Below, piece after piece: positions 1 through 8,125 of a DNA stretch of 40,665 bases. This stretch comes from Oscillospiraceae bacterium (GTDB taxonomy: Bacteria; Bacillota; Clostridia; Oscillospirales; Oscillospiraceae): contig CACYYN010000021.1 in the NCBI GenBank assembly GCA_902778665.1, positions 1 through 40,665 on the forward strand. Reading direction: 5' to 3'. The translations under genes were made by a program, and so were the position numbers. Under the pieces are notes generated by a model that was not told the origin of the DNA, did no database searches, and saw only the letters and a program-made list of their open reading frames with translations. Numbering within the stretch: the first letter of the stretch is position 1; every line of letters begins with the position of its first letter.

Positions 1-20
1 CCTCAGCAGCAATACAGAAT

Positions 21-43
21 CTGCGGGTACCACGGCACCGCAG
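21..43. other. Small GC-rich inverted repeat near the left edge
   Basis: The first 130 nt hold no gene I can support. Within them CTGCGG (21-26) and CCGCAG (38-43) form a 6-bp hairpin around an 11-nt loop, followed on the + strand by a T-rich stretch at 53-69. It could be a terminator remnant of a gene lying to the left of the window. The stem is short and there is no gene context, so confidence is low. Confidence 0.25.
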
Positions 44-130
44 TGACGTGCATCTCTTTTATTTATTTTGCTTGTCTACCTTGACAGGGGCTGATCAGAA
101 CAGGCGGTTTTGAGAAACAGGGGGAGAGGG

Positions 131-613
131 TCAGTCATTCCGGTCCTTTTTAAAATCAGGGATGAATGCGGTGCTGAGGCCCATATCGTGAAGACGGAGC
201 TTCATCTTGCTGGGCTTTTTATTGTACATGGCCGTGCGCAGCTCGTCATCCGGCACAAACTTGTAGTAGGTGGCGCAGAAAGAATCGAACATGTCACGGT
301 TATCCGGGGAGATTTTCCCGACCAGCATCAGCGCACAGACGACGGCGCCCGCCGCGAAGCTGATTTTCAGGTAAAGGGGGCAGAGGAGAAAAACTGCTAC
401 ACAGATGATGACGCAAAGCAATCCCATCACAATGGCAGAGATCACGGTATACCGTTTTGCCCCCGGTGCAATCAGGTCCTCCTGCGTCTCCGTCATCTGG
501 CGGATGAGGGGAAAGGCCGTCACAAAATTATAGACAAGCTGCCTGCCGAAGAGATAGTAGCCGAGCCAGCCGCCGAAAGCGAGAATGGCCGCCCACATTA
601 TTTTCATACCCAT
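131..613 (-). CDS. Small membrane protein of unknown function
   Basis: I do not recognise this protein. It has about 160 residues. A hydrophobic segment near the N-terminus is followed by a long hydrophobic stretch in the middle that probably forms two membrane spans. The C-terminal tail of roughly 55 residues is charged, rich in Lys and Asp, and probably cytoplasmic. I chose the ATG at 613 because a GGAGG lies 12 nt upstream (626-630). An in-frame TTG at 622 is only 3 nt from that GGAGG and is less likely. It is divergent from the asp23-nusB operon and shares its upstream region. The opposite strand is also open here, but its translation is low-complexity and charged, whereas this strand gives clear membrane helices. 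The gene is probably real; its function is unknown. Confidence 0.7.
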   Translation of the reverse strand: MGMKIMWAAILAFGGWLGYYLFGRQLVYNFVTAFPLIRQMTETQEDLIAPGAKRYTVISAIVMGLLCVIICVAVFLLCPLYLKISFAAGAVVCALMLVGKISPDNRDMFDSFCATYYKFVPDDELRTAMYNKKPSKMKLRLHDMGLSTAFIPDFKKDRND

Positions 614-732
614 GGTAAACAAATGCCTCCGAATCAGAAATCGGACTGTATCTTACCACATCTGCGTCCCACTTTCAAGTGCGGAAGACACACAGATGAA
701 AAACCGGCGGACAAAAATCATAAAACTCCCTC

Positions 733-761
733 TTTCTTTTTTTTGCATAACATGCTACAAT
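733..761 (+). promoter_or_regulatory. Promoter of the asp23-nusB operon
   Basis: A TACAAT -10 box (756-761) is preceded by TG at 753-754, giving the extended -10 form TGCTACAAT. The -35 region 17 nt upstream (TTTCTT, 733-738) is weak, which an extended -10 can compensate. The predicted leader to the asp23 ATG is about 90 nt. Confidence 0.55.
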
Positions 762-858
762 ATTATGAATATTTTTGGCAGCATTGACTGAATATTCACT
801 AATAGATTCTTTATCAAGCAGATCATGACTGTGCGCAGTCATTTTCCGGAGGTTTAAG

Positions 859-1218
859 ATGGCAGAAAAAGACAATTATATTTCCCGTAAAATGGATAAG
901 GGCACCATCAACATTTCTGAAGAGGTTGTGGCGTCCCTGGTGAAATCGGCAGTTGCGGAAACCGAGGGTGTGGCTGAGCTTTCCAATATTGTGAGTCTGG
1001 GTACGGAGGACGGCGGTGCCCGCCTCAGCATCCGGAATGTGAAGGTGCGCTTCCGGGAGGATGCGATTATTGCGGATGCGGCCATCACCGTGGCTTACGG
1101 CAATAACATTGTGGACGTTGCCCGCAAGGCCCAGGAGAATGCCCTTTCCATCCTGCAGTCTTCAGCCGGGTTTGACCATGTCACGGTGAACATTCACGTG
1201 GCGGGCGTCGCATTCTGA
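859..1218 (+). CDS. Asp23/Gls24 family envelope stress response protein
   Basis: This is a 119-residue protein of the Asp23/Gls24 (DUF322, YqhY-like) family, small proteins linked to envelope stress and lipid homeostasis in Bacillota. The N-terminal part carries the family pattern of an ISEEVVASLVKSAVAETEGV helix, followed by a beta-rich core and a C-terminal helix (VDVARKAQENALSIL) before a terminal strand. The length is normal. The ATG at 859 has GGAGG about 7 nt upstream. It lies 14 nt before nusB, and the order YqhY-like then NusB is conserved in Bacillus, which supports the call. It has no transmembrane segment and is probably cytoplasmic or peripheral. Confidence 0.85.
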   Translation: MAEKDNYISRKMDKGTINISEEVVASLVKSAVAETEGVAELSNIVSLGTEDGGARLSIRNVKVRFREDAIIADAAITVAYGNNIVDVARKAQENALSILQSSAGFDHVTVNIHVAGVAF

Positions 1219-1232
1219 GAGGATCGGATCAT

Positions 1233-1682
1233 ATGACAAGAGATACCGCACGGGAAATCGCCGTGCAGATTGTTTTCGGCGCATCTCACAGCGCCTGCGA
1301 ACCCTCCGAATTTCTTGAGCATTTCCTGTCTGAGGAGTATTTCAGCACTCTCGCCGATGAGAATGATCTCTACGCCGAGCGTCCCGAAGGGGATTTTGCG
1401 GAATATATCCGCGCGGTTGTGGAGAGTGTGTTTTCAAACCAGGATGAAATTGACGCAGGCATTGCGAAGTATTCCAGATCCTGGAGTGTAAAACGCATTT
1501 CCGGCACGGCGCTGGCTGTTCTGCGGGTGGCGGTGGCTGAAATTCTCTACCGGCACGATGTGTCCGTTGCAACCGCTATCAACAGCGCTGTGGAAATCGA
1601 CAAAAAATACGATGATGCGGACACCGTTTCCTTTGTAAACGGCGTTCTCGGCGGATTTGTCCGCGGCGAAAATCTCGCCTGA
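1233..1682 (+). CDS. nusB: Transcription antitermination factor NusB
   Basis: NusB is an all-helical RNA-binding protein. With NusE (S10) it recognises boxA in rRNA leader transcripts and supports antitermination. The 149-residue product has the usual start (TRDTAREIAVQIVFG) and the C-terminal hallmark helices containing the SGTALAVLRVAVAEILY and AINSAVEIDKKYDDADTVSFVNGVL regions. It is slightly longer than the usual 130-145 residues because of an acidic insert at about residues 30-60. The ATG at 1233 has GAGG about 11 nt upstream. It sits between asp23 and xseA, as in many Bacillota, although folD, which often follows nusB in Bacillus, is absent. Confidence 0.93.
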   Translation: MTRDTAREIAVQIVFGASHSACEPSEFLEHFLSEEYFSTLADENDLYAERPEGDFAEYIRAVVESVFSNQDEIDAGIAKYSRSWSVKRISGTALAVLRVAVAEILYRHDVSVATAINSAVEIDKKYDDADTVSFVNGVLGGFVRGENLA

Positions 1683-1698
1683 TCTCTGCCCAAAGCAG

Positions 1699-2952
1699 AT
1701 GGAAAAAGAAGTCTTTACCGTCTCACGGCTCAATGCCATGCTGAAAGCCTGCATTGAGGCGGAGCCGGTTTTCAGCAATATCTGCGTAACGGGTGAGATC
1801 TCCAACTACAAGCTCTACCCCTCGGGGCACCATTATTTCTCCCTGAAGGACGCGGAGAGTGCGGTCAGCTGTGTCCTCTTCAAGGGCAGCGCACGGCTTC
1901 TCCGTTTCCGGCCGGAAAACGGCATGCAGGTGCTTGCCGTGGGGCGCGTTTCCGTGTATCCCAGAGACGGGAAGGTTCAGCTCTATGTCAATGCCTTGAT
2001 GCCCTCCGGTGCGGGGGACCTGCAGGCGGCGTTTGAACAGCTGAAGGCGAAGCTGGATGCCGAAGGGCTCTTTTCCCGTGAACACAAGAAGCCGCTGCCT
2101 CCCTTCCCGAAGAAAATAGCGGTTATCACATCGCCTGCCGGGGCAGCTGTCCGTGACATGATCCGGATTCTCGGTGCGAGATGGCCTGCTTCGGAGGTTC
2201 TGGTGGTTCCGGTGCGTGTGCAGGGGACAGAGGCCCCCGGTGAAATCTCCGCCGCCATCCGCTATGTCAACACCCACCGCCTTGCCGACCTGATTATCAC
2301 CGGCAGAGGCGGCGGCTCCATCGAAGATCTCTGGGCATTCAATGAGGAGCAGGTCGCCCGGGCGATCTTTTCTTCTTCCATTCCCGTCATCTCGGCTGTA
2401 GGCCATGAGCCGGACGTCACCATAGCCGACTATGCGGCGGACGCGAGAGCGTCCACCCCGTCCAACGCAGCCGAAATTGCCGTGCCCGATCGGGCCGAGC
2501 TTTTCTCTCTGGTGGAGGGATACCGCGTCCGCGCAGACAGTGCCATGGATAAAACGCTGGACCGTTGCGAAGCGCGCCTGAAAGCCCTGACATCCCGCCG
2601 TGTGCTCTCCGAGCCCGGGGAGGCTGTGAATCTGCGGAGAATGGATCTTGACCTCATGCGGGAAAGGCTCCTGGGCATTTGCCGGAATATCCTCTCCCGG
2701 AAGCGGCACAGGTTCGGCACGCTGGCGGCATCCCTTGATGCCCTGAGCCCTCTCAAGGTTCTCAGCCGCGGCTATACCGCGGCCTTTGACGGTGACAACC
2801 ATGTGGTGAAAAGTGTGTCCGTCCTCGAGGCCGGGCAGGATCTCCGCCTTCTTTTTGCCGACGGAAGTGCCGTCTGCACGGTAGACTCCGTCAAGCCCGG
2901 GCAGGCTGAGCGCTCTGTCGGATCGTTACTTCCTGAAAGGAAAACCGAATAG
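1699..2952 (+). CDS. xseA: Exodeoxyribonuclease VII large subunit
   Basis: This is the large, catalytic subunit of exonuclease VII, which degrades single-stranded DNA to acid-insoluble oligonucleotides in both directions. The product of about 417 residues opens with an OB-fold nucleic-acid-binding domain (FTVSRLNAMLKA..., roughly residues 1-100). The catalytic region follows, with the family motifs ITSPAGAAVRDMIRILGARWP, ITGRGGGSIEDLWAFNEE and ISAVGHEPDVTIADYAADARASTPS, and then a helical coiled region. I prefer the ATG at 1699, 16 nt after the nusB stop. A TTG at 1657 would add 14 unrelated residues overlapping nusB. No strong Shine-Dalgarno is visible, so it may be translationally coupled to nusB. 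xseB follows after 2 nt. Confidence 0.93.
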   Translation: MEKEVFTVSRLNAMLKACIEAEPVFSNICVTGEISNYKLYPSGHHYFSLKDAESAVSCVLFKGSARLLRFRPENGMQVLAVGRVSVYPRDGKVQLYVNALMPSGAGDLQAAFEQLKAKLDAEGLFSREHKKPLPPFPKKIAVITSPAGAAVRDMIRILGARWPASEVLVVPVRVQGTEAPGEISAAIRYVNTHRLADLIITGRGGGSIEDLWAFNEEQVARAIFSSSIPVISAVGHEPDVTIADYAADARASTPSNAAEIAVPDRAELFSLVEGYRVRADSAMDKTLDRCEARLKALTSRRVLSEPGEAVNLRRMDLDLMRERLLGICRNILSRKRHRFGTLAASLDALSPLKVLSRGYTAAFDGDNHVVKSVSVLEAGQDLRLLFADGSAVCTVDSVKPGQAERSVGSLLPERKTE

Positions 2953-2954
2953 CT

Positions 2955-3188
2955 ATGGCCAAGAAAAAAATGACATTTGAAGATTCCATCCGCCGTCTGG
3001 ATGAAATTGTGAAACATCTCGAATCCGGAGATCTCCCTCTGGAGGAATCCCTCTCCCTTTTCGAAGAGGGCACTTCTCTCATCTCCTCCTGCAGCGCCAT
3101 GCTGGACGAGGCGGAGCAGAAGGTTTCGATCCTCCGCATCGGGAAGGACGGTGCGCCTTCCGAAGAACCCTTTGAAGAGGAAGCCTGA
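2955..3188 (+). CDS. xseB: Exodeoxyribonuclease VII small subunit
   Basis: XseB is the small helical subunit that wraps the coiled-coil of XseA and is required for exonuclease VII activity. The 77-residue product shows the family pattern: a TFEDSIRRLDEIVKHLESGDL helix, then LPLEESLSLFEEGTSLI, and an acidic tail. Length is typical. It begins 2 nt after the xseA stop and ends directly against the ispA start (TGA then ATG), so the three genes are clearly co-transcribed and probably translationally coupled. Confidence 0.93.
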   Translation: MAKKKMTFEDSIRRLDEIVKHLESGDLPLEESLSLFEEGTSLISSCSAMLDEAEQKVSILRIGKDGAPSEEPFEEEA

Positions 3189-4058
3189 ATGAAATCATTT
3201 GCTGCATATAAATCTATGGCAGACGCTTTTCTGCAGCAGGCGATTACCGTGCCTGCGGGGGAGGAAGGCGGTCTTGCCGAATCCATGCGCTACAGCCTTC
3301 TGGCCGGCGGAAAGCGGATCAGACCCGTGCTGGCGCTGGCCTTCTGTGATGCTCTGGGCGGTGACATCGAGAAAGCTCTCCCTGCCGCCTGCGCGCTGGA
3401 GATGATTCACACCTACAGCCTGATCCACGATGATCTGCCCTGTATGGATGACGACGTGCTCCGCCGGGGCAAGCCCACCAACCATGTTGTTTACGGAGAA
3501 TGCACAGCCACCCTGGCAGGGGATGCGCTGCAGAGCCTTGCCTTTGAAACCCTTGCCTCCGCCCCTCTGGAGAGTGGGCGCATCGTGCGATGCCTGAAAA
3601 TTCTCTCCGAGGCCGCCGGATACCGCGGCATGTGCCAGGGTCAGTTTCTGGATATGGAGGGTGAGGGGAAGAGCCTCACCGCTGAGGAACTGACGCATAT
3701 CAACAACCTGAAAACCGGTGCGCTGCTCTCCGCGGCATGCCGCATGGGCGCGGCCGCAGCCGGAGCAGATGAGAAGCAGCTGGAAGCCGCCGGCACCTTC
3801 GGCTCTCTTCTGGGGCTCGCCTTCCAGATCAGGGATGATGTGCTGGATGTCATATCGACCGACGCCGAGCTCGGAAAGAGTGTGGGCTCGGATGTGCAGG
3901 AACACAAGAACACTTATATGGCTCTTCTGGGGATGGAAGGGTGCAACCGGGAGATCAGCCGTCTCACTGCATCCGCCGTCGCTGTTCTGGAGGAGAACTT
4001 TACGGACACTGCATTTCTATCCGACCTGGCAAGATCTCTTGCAGAAAGGGTTAACTGA
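3189..4058 (+). CDS. ispA: Farnesyl (geranyl) diphosphate synthase
   Basis: This short-chain trans-prenyltransferase condenses IPP with DMAPP and geranyl diphosphate to make farnesyl diphosphate, the precursor of undecaprenyl phosphate and quinone tails. Of its 289 residues, the first aspartate-rich motif DDLPCMDDD lies at 81-89, followed by RRGKPTNH; the second, DDVLD, is at 216-220. GGKRIRP near residue 40 is the diphosphate-binding segment. The ATG immediately follows the xseB stop. dxs, the entry enzyme of the MEP pathway that supplies IPP, follows 8 nt downstream, so the operon combines isoprenoid supply and elongation, as in other Bacillota. Confidence 0.94.
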   Translation: MKSFAAYKSMADAFLQQAITVPAGEEGGLAESMRYSLLAGGKRIRPVLALAFCDALGGDIEKALPAACALEMIHTYSLIHDDLPCMDDDVLRRGKPTNHVVYGECTATLAGDALQSLAFETLASAPLESGRIVRCLKILSEAAGYRGMCQGQFLDMEGEGKSLTAEELTHINNLKTGALLSAACRMGAAAAGADEKQLEAAGTFGSLLGLAFQIRDDVLDVISTDAELGKSVGSDVQEHKNTYMALLGMEGCNREISRLTASAVAVLEENFTDTAFLSDLARSLAERVN

Positions 4059-4066
4059 GTTTTAGC

Positions 4067-5917
4067 ATGCTTGAAGCTATACATTCCCCGGATGATCTGA
4101 AAAAACTGAATTACACCGAGCTGAACCAGCTCTGCCGGGAAATCCGGACCCTGCTGGTTGACACCGTTTCCAAAACCGGCGGCCATCTGGCCTCCAATCT
4201 GGGCACGGTGGAGCTTTCCGTCGCCCTCAACCGGGTATATGATGCCTCAAAAGACCGGATTCTTTTCGATGTGGGGCATCAGTGCTATACCCATAAAATT
4301 CTCAACGGACGCATGGAGAATTTCGGCACGCTGCGGCAGTTCGGCGGTATCTCCGGCTTTCCGAAGCCCTATGAGAGCGATGCGGATGCCTTTATTGCCG
4401 GCCATGCTTCAGATTCGGTCTCTGTTGCACTGGGGATGGCGAAGGCCCGGTCTCTGCTGCATCAGAACTATGACGTCTGTGCCGTAATCGGGGATGGCGC
4501 CCTGACCGGCGGCCTTGCCTACGAGGGCATTGAAAACGTGGCCGCCAGCCTTGAGCCCATCGTTATCATCCTCAACGATAATGCCATGTCCATCAACGGC
4601 AATGTGGGCGGGATGACGCGCGTCCTCAGCAGGATGCGCCTGAGTGAAGGCTATTCCGGCCTGAAAAAGAAATACCGCGACCTGGTGGGGATTGATTCCG
4701 ACGTTTACCGTTTCGGCCACCGGGTGAAGGAAGAGCTGAAAAAGAAGCTCTTTGCGGGCAATATGTTCTCCGCCCTCGGGCTGAACTATCTCGGTCCCAT
4801 CGACGGCCACGATCTGAAGGAGCTGGAGAGTGCAATCCGCCTGGCGAAATCCCTTCGCATGCCGGTTCTGCTGCATGTGATCACCCAGAAGGGGAAGGGC
4901 TGCCACTATGCGGAGGCCCATCCGGATATCTATCACGGCATCGGCCCCTTCAACAAGGTCAACGGCAAACCCCTCTCCGTCACGGAAGGTTTCGGTGATG
5001 TGATGGGCAAAGAGCTCTGCGCTCTTGCCTCCCAGGATGAGCGCATCACCGCCATCACGGCCGCCATGTCGGACGGAACGGGGCTATTCGCCTTTTCCCA
5101 GCATTTTCCCACCCGGTTTTTCGATGTGGGTATCGCCGAAGGGCACGCTGTCTCCATGGCGGCAGGCATGGCGAAGCAGGGGCTGATCCCGGTGTTCGCC
5201 GTTTACTCCAGCTTTCTGCAGCGGGCCTATGACATGCTCCTGCACGACGTTTCCCTGCAGAAGCTGCACGTCGTTTTCTGCGTGGACAGGGCGGGCATCG
5301 TCGGCAACGACGGTGAAACCCATAACGGCGTTTTTGACATAGCCTTTCTGTCCACGGTTCCCGGCATGAAAATCTTCTGCCCCTCCTCCTTCAGGGAGCT
5401 GAAGGCCATGCTCCGCACCGCCATTTATGACTGTGACGGACCCGTGGCAATTCGTTATCCCCGGGGCGGGGAGTGTGATTACCGGGAGGAGAACCCCGCA
5501 CCGGAGGTTCTGCTCCGGGAAGGGCGGGATCTCACCATCGCTGCCTACGGCACCATGATCAACCCTGTCCTTGCTGCGGCAGAAAAGCTGGCGGAGGACG
5601 GCATCACCTGTGATGTTGTAAAAATCGGGGTTGCCTCTCCCCTGGATGGAGAGGTGCTGACCGCATCCCTCCGCAAAACCCGGAGCTTCCTGATGGCGGA
5701 AGACGTGTGCCGTTCAAACTGTGTGGGCGAGCATGTGATCGCCCTTTGCCAGCAGAAGGGCATTGCTCTGCAGCGTTGTTCGCTGCTGAACCTGGGAGAG
5801 GGGATTCTCCCCCAGGGCTCCGTCAAGGAGCTGATGCAGGCCTGCGGGCTTGACAGTGCCGGCATCTGCCGGTCAGCCGTAGCCCTGATGGAAAAGGACG
5901 GGCAGGCCCATGAGTAA
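4067..5917 (+). CDS. dxs: 1-deoxy-D-xylulose-5-phosphate synthase
   Basis: Dxs is a thiamine-diphosphate enzyme that joins pyruvate and glyceraldehyde-3-phosphate in the first step of the MEP isoprenoid pathway. The 616-residue protein has the three transketolase-like domains. The TPP/Mg motif runs from GDGALTGGL (about 142-150) to NDNAMSI (170-176). The catalytic glutamate region is DVGIAEGHAV, and a C-terminal transketolase domain begins near residue 470. SKTGGHLASNLGTVEL near the N-terminus is the conserved active-site histidine segment. Length is normal (about 620). The last 8 nt overlap the tlyA start, so expression is coupled to tlyA. Confidence 0.96.
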   Translation: MLEAIHSPDDLKKLNYTELNQLCREIRTLLVDTVSKTGGHLASNLGTVELSVALNRVYDASKDRILFDVGHQCYTHKILNGRMENFGTLRQFGGISGFPKPYESDADAFIAGHASDSVSVALGMAKARSLLHQNYDVCAVIGDGALTGGLAYEGIENVAASLEPIVIILNDNAMSINGNVGGMTRVLSRMRLSEGYSGLKKKYRDLVGIDSDVYRFGHRVKEELKKKLFAGNMFSALGLNYLGPIDGHDLKELESAIRLAKSLRMPVLLHVITQKGKGCHYAEAHPDIYHGIGPFNKVNGKPLSVTEGFGDVMGKELCALASQDERITAITAAMSDGTGLFAFSQHFPTRFFDVGIAEGHAVSMAAGMAKQGLIPVFAVYSSFLQRAYDMLLHDVSLQKLHVVFCVDRAGIVGNDGETHNGVFDIAFLSTVPGMKIFCPSSFRELKAMLRTAIYDCDGPVAIRYPRGGECDYREENPAPEVLLREGRDLTIAAYGTMINPVLAAAEKLAEDGITCDVVKIGVASPLDGEVLTASLRKTRSFLMAEDVCRSNCVGEHVIALCQQKGIALQRCSLLNLGEGILPQGSVKELMQACGLDSAGICRSAVALMEKDGQAHE

Positions 5918-6710
5918 AATCAGGCTGGATCAGCTGGTTTTTGAAAAGGGCTACGCCCCCAGCCGGGAGAAAGCCCGGGCACTGATTATGAGCGGCTGCG
6001 TCTTTCTGGACGGTCAGCGGGCGGACAAGCCGGGCCAGCAGGTATCTCCGGATGCCGATCCCGAGGTGCGCAGCCATGAACTGCCCTTTGTAAGCCGGGG
6101 CGGATATAAGCTGGACAAGGCGATACGCGTTTTCGGCATTGACCCTACGGGCAAAACCTGCATCGACTGCGGCGCCTCCACCGGCGGGTTTACGGATGTG
6201 CTACTTCAGCACGGCGCCGCAAAGGTCTACGCGGTGGATGTGGGCTACGGCCAGCTGGCCTGGAAGCTGCGGGAAGATCCCCGCGTCATCTGTCTCGAGC
6301 GCACCAACCTCCGTTATGTCACGCAGGAGCAGATTCCGGAAAAGCTTGATCTGGCCGTCTGCGATGTCTCCTTTATTTCCCTGCGTCTCGTCATGCCGGC
6401 TGTGGCAAAGCTTCTGAAGCCGGGGGCCGAAATCATGTGCCTTATCAAGCCCCAGTTCGAGGCAGGGCGCGAGCTTGTTGGGAAGAAGGGCGTTGTCCGC
6501 GACAGTGCCGTTCATGAGCAGGTGATCCGCGGCATCCTTGATTTTATGCCCAACATCGGGTTTTCTGTCTGCGCTCTGGACTATTCTCCCATTACCGGCC
6601 CGGAGGGGAATATAGAGTTCCTGCTGTATATGAAAAATACCCTGCAGGATCCTGCAGAGGTGGATATTGCTGCGCTTGTCAAAAGCGCCCATACGGAGTT
6701 GAAGAAATGA
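5910..6710 (+). CDS. tlyA: TlyA family rRNA 2'-O-methyltransferase / putative hemolysin
   Basis: TlyA-family proteins 2'-O-methylate cytidines in 16S and/or 23S rRNA in species where they have been studied. The 266-residue product begins with an S4 RNA-binding domain (about 1-60, MSKIRLDQLVFEKGYAPSRE). An FtsJ-like SAM-binding domain follows, with motif I CIDCGASTGGFTDVLLQ at about 84-100 and the AVCDVSFISLR segment. SRGGYKLDKAI links the two domains, as in the family. The start overlaps the last codons of dxs by 8 nt, and the stop overlaps the nadK start as ATGA. Its place between dxs and argR/recN is conserved in Bacillota. Target nucleotide and hemolytic role are not inferable here. Confidence 0.92.
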   Translation: MSKIRLDQLVFEKGYAPSREKARALIMSGCVFLDGQRADKPGQQVSPDADPEVRSHELPFVSRGGYKLDKAIRVFGIDPTGKTCIDCGASTGGFTDVLLQHGAAKVYAVDVGYGQLAWKLREDPRVICLERTNLRYVTQEQIPEKLDLAVCDVSFISLRLVMPAVAKLLKPGAEIMCLIKPQFEAGRELVGKKGVVRDSAVHEQVIRGILDFMPNIGFSVCALDYSPITGPEGNIEFLLYMKNTLQDPAEVDIAALVKSAHTELKK

Positions 6711-7552
6711 TTGCTGTCTGTCCGAATCCCTACAGGGATCTTGATCTCGCACTGACTCGAAAATGCATTTCCCTTCTCTCAGACGCCGGCTTCGGCACGG
6801 CGCTCTGCCCGGTTTTCGCCGAGCCCGGCGATGAATCCCTTCCTGCCGACCTCCCGGCCTTCCGCCTTTCCGATGTGGCGGCGGAGCTCACCCTTGCCGT
6901 TGTCATCGGCGGTGACGGGACGGTGCTCAGCGTCGTCCGGGAGCTGGGTGACAGGAGCGTGCCGATTCTCGGCATCAACCTCGGCACCATGGGCTTTATG
7001 ACCTCTCTGGAGCCGGAGGATCTGCCTCTCATTCTGAAGGCAGCGAAAGGGGAGTACCGCCAGAGCCGCCGCATGATGATTGATATCACGCTGCACCGCG
7101 GTGATGAAGTAATTTTTGAGGGCTGCGCCCTGAATGACGCCTATATTCACGGCTACGGCGACACCATTATTCTCCACGCCATGTGTGACGGTCAAACCAT
7201 CACCAGCTTCAGCGGTGACGGCATTATCTTCTCCACCCCCACCGGTTCTACCGGCTATTCTCTCTCCGCCGGCGGCCCCGTGGTGGAACCGGAGACCGAC
7301 AATATCATCGTCACGCCCATCTGCGCACACACCATGGTTTCCAGGACCTTTGTCCTCGGCCCGGAGCGCGTCGCTTCCGTGACGGCCACAAGGCTGCATG
7401 ACCGGCGTGCCTATCTCTCGGTGGACGGCTATGTCTCGGCGGATATCCGCAAGGACGACGTGCTCACCGTTAAACGTTCTCGCCGGAAGGTGATTTTTGC
7501 CGACCTCGGTGCAAAGAGCTTCTACGAGAACACCTATGAAAAATTAACCTGA
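6707..7552 (+). CDS. nadK: NAD kinase
   Basis: NadK phosphorylates NAD+ to NADP+. The 281-residue protein carries the diagnostic GGDGT motif at residues 68-72 (VVIGGDGTVLSVVREL). It also has the NLGTMGFM segment and the glycine-rich nucleotide-binding stretch FSGDGIIFSTPTGSTGYSL. The usual LNE motif reads LND here (CALNDAYIHG), a mild substitution. It overlaps tlyA by 4 nt (ATGA). A tlyA-nadK-argR-recN order is common in Clostridia. No terminator with a T-run is visible after it; the 76 nt before argR contain only a weak hairpin. Confidence 0.95.
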   Translation: MIAVCPNPYRDLDLALTRKCISLLSDAGFGTALCPVFAEPGDESLPADLPAFRLSDVAAELTLAVVIGGDGTVLSVVRELGDRSVPILGINLGTMGFMTSLEPEDLPLILKAAKGEYRQSRRMMIDITLHRGDEVIFEGCALNDAYIHGYGDTIILHAMCDGQTITSFSGDGIIFSTPTGSTGYSLSAGGPVVEPETDNIIVTPICAHTMVSRTFVLGPERVASVTATRLHDRRAYLSVDGYVSADIRKDDVLTVKRSRRKVIFADLGAKSFYENTYEKLT

Positions 7553-7628
7553 ACATACCGGGTATCCCTTCTTCCGAGAGGGAATCCGACCACAAATATC
7601 AACAAGAACAGATCTGGAGGAAAAAGAA

Positions 7629-8081
7629 TTGAAACCCGGAAGACAGAGCGTAATCCTTGACATTATTTCCAAGCAGGACATCGGTACCCAGAATCAGCTT
7701 CTGGAGGCACTTGCCGAGCGCGGCATCAAAAGCACCCAGGCAACCCTCTCCCGCGACATGAAAGATATGCGGCTGATCAAGGAAACCGGACCGGACGGAA
7801 AGGTGCGCTATGCAAAGCCTGCGGAAGCCGACGACCGCTCCAATACCTCCCGCCTTCACAAGATTCTCAAGGAGAGTGTGCTTTCTCTGGATGTTGCCCA
7901 GAATCTGCTCATTATGAAGACGCTTTCGGGTCTTGCCTCCGGTGCATGCTCCGCCATCGACAGCATGCATTTTGAAGGCCTTGTCGGCACCCTGGCGGGA
8001 GACGACACCGCTTTTCTCGCCATGAAGGATAACGAATCGGCTCAGCTCCTGCTGGAAAACCTCCGGGAGCAGCTGAGCTGA
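7629..8081 (+). CDS. argR: Arginine repressor
   Basis: ArgR (AhrC) is a hexameric arginine-dependent regulator that represses arginine biosynthesis and can activate catabolism. The 150-residue product has an N-terminal winged helix (about 1-65) with the characteristic STQATLSRDMKDMRLIK recognition region. The C-terminal oligomerisation and arginine-binding domain contains the GACSAIDSM and GTLAGDDTAFLAM segments, with the paired Asp residues of the ligand site. The start is a TTG at 7629, supported by GGAGG at 7616-7620 with 8-nt spacing; no ATG is available. It sits between nadK and recN as in Bacillus (ahrC-recN). No ARG-box operator was recognised upstream. Confidence 0.93.
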   Translation: MKPGRQSVILDIISKQDIGTQNQLLEALAERGIKSTQATLSRDMKDMRLIKETGPDGKVRYAKPAEADDRSNTSRLHKILKESVLSLDVAQNLLIMKTLSGLASGACSAIDSMHFEGLVGTLAGDDTAFLAMKDNESAQLLLENLREQLS

Positions 8082-8125
8082 AGTGTTCTGACCCCAGCTA
8101 TGCAACGGAAAGCCGGTGAGAAGCT

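Noticed and set aside
21-60. Possible T-box antiterminator at the left edge
   Set aside because: There is a partial match (GGCACCGC), but the conserved flanks and a specifier-loop context are missing and no downstream synthetase or amino-acid gene follows on either strand.
81-110. TTGACA at 81-86 as a promoter
   Set aside because: No acceptable -10 box lies 16-18 nt downstream, and there is no plus-strand gene there.
110-787. Long plus-strand reading frame opposite the small membrane protein
   Set aside because: Its translation is highly charged, His/Arg-rich and without domain pattern; the minus strand gives clear membrane helices and a ribosome-binding site.
1657-1698. Upstream TTG start for xseA
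   Set aside because: It would add 14 residues inside nusB with no similarity to XseA N-termini; the ATG at 1699 gives the conserved start.
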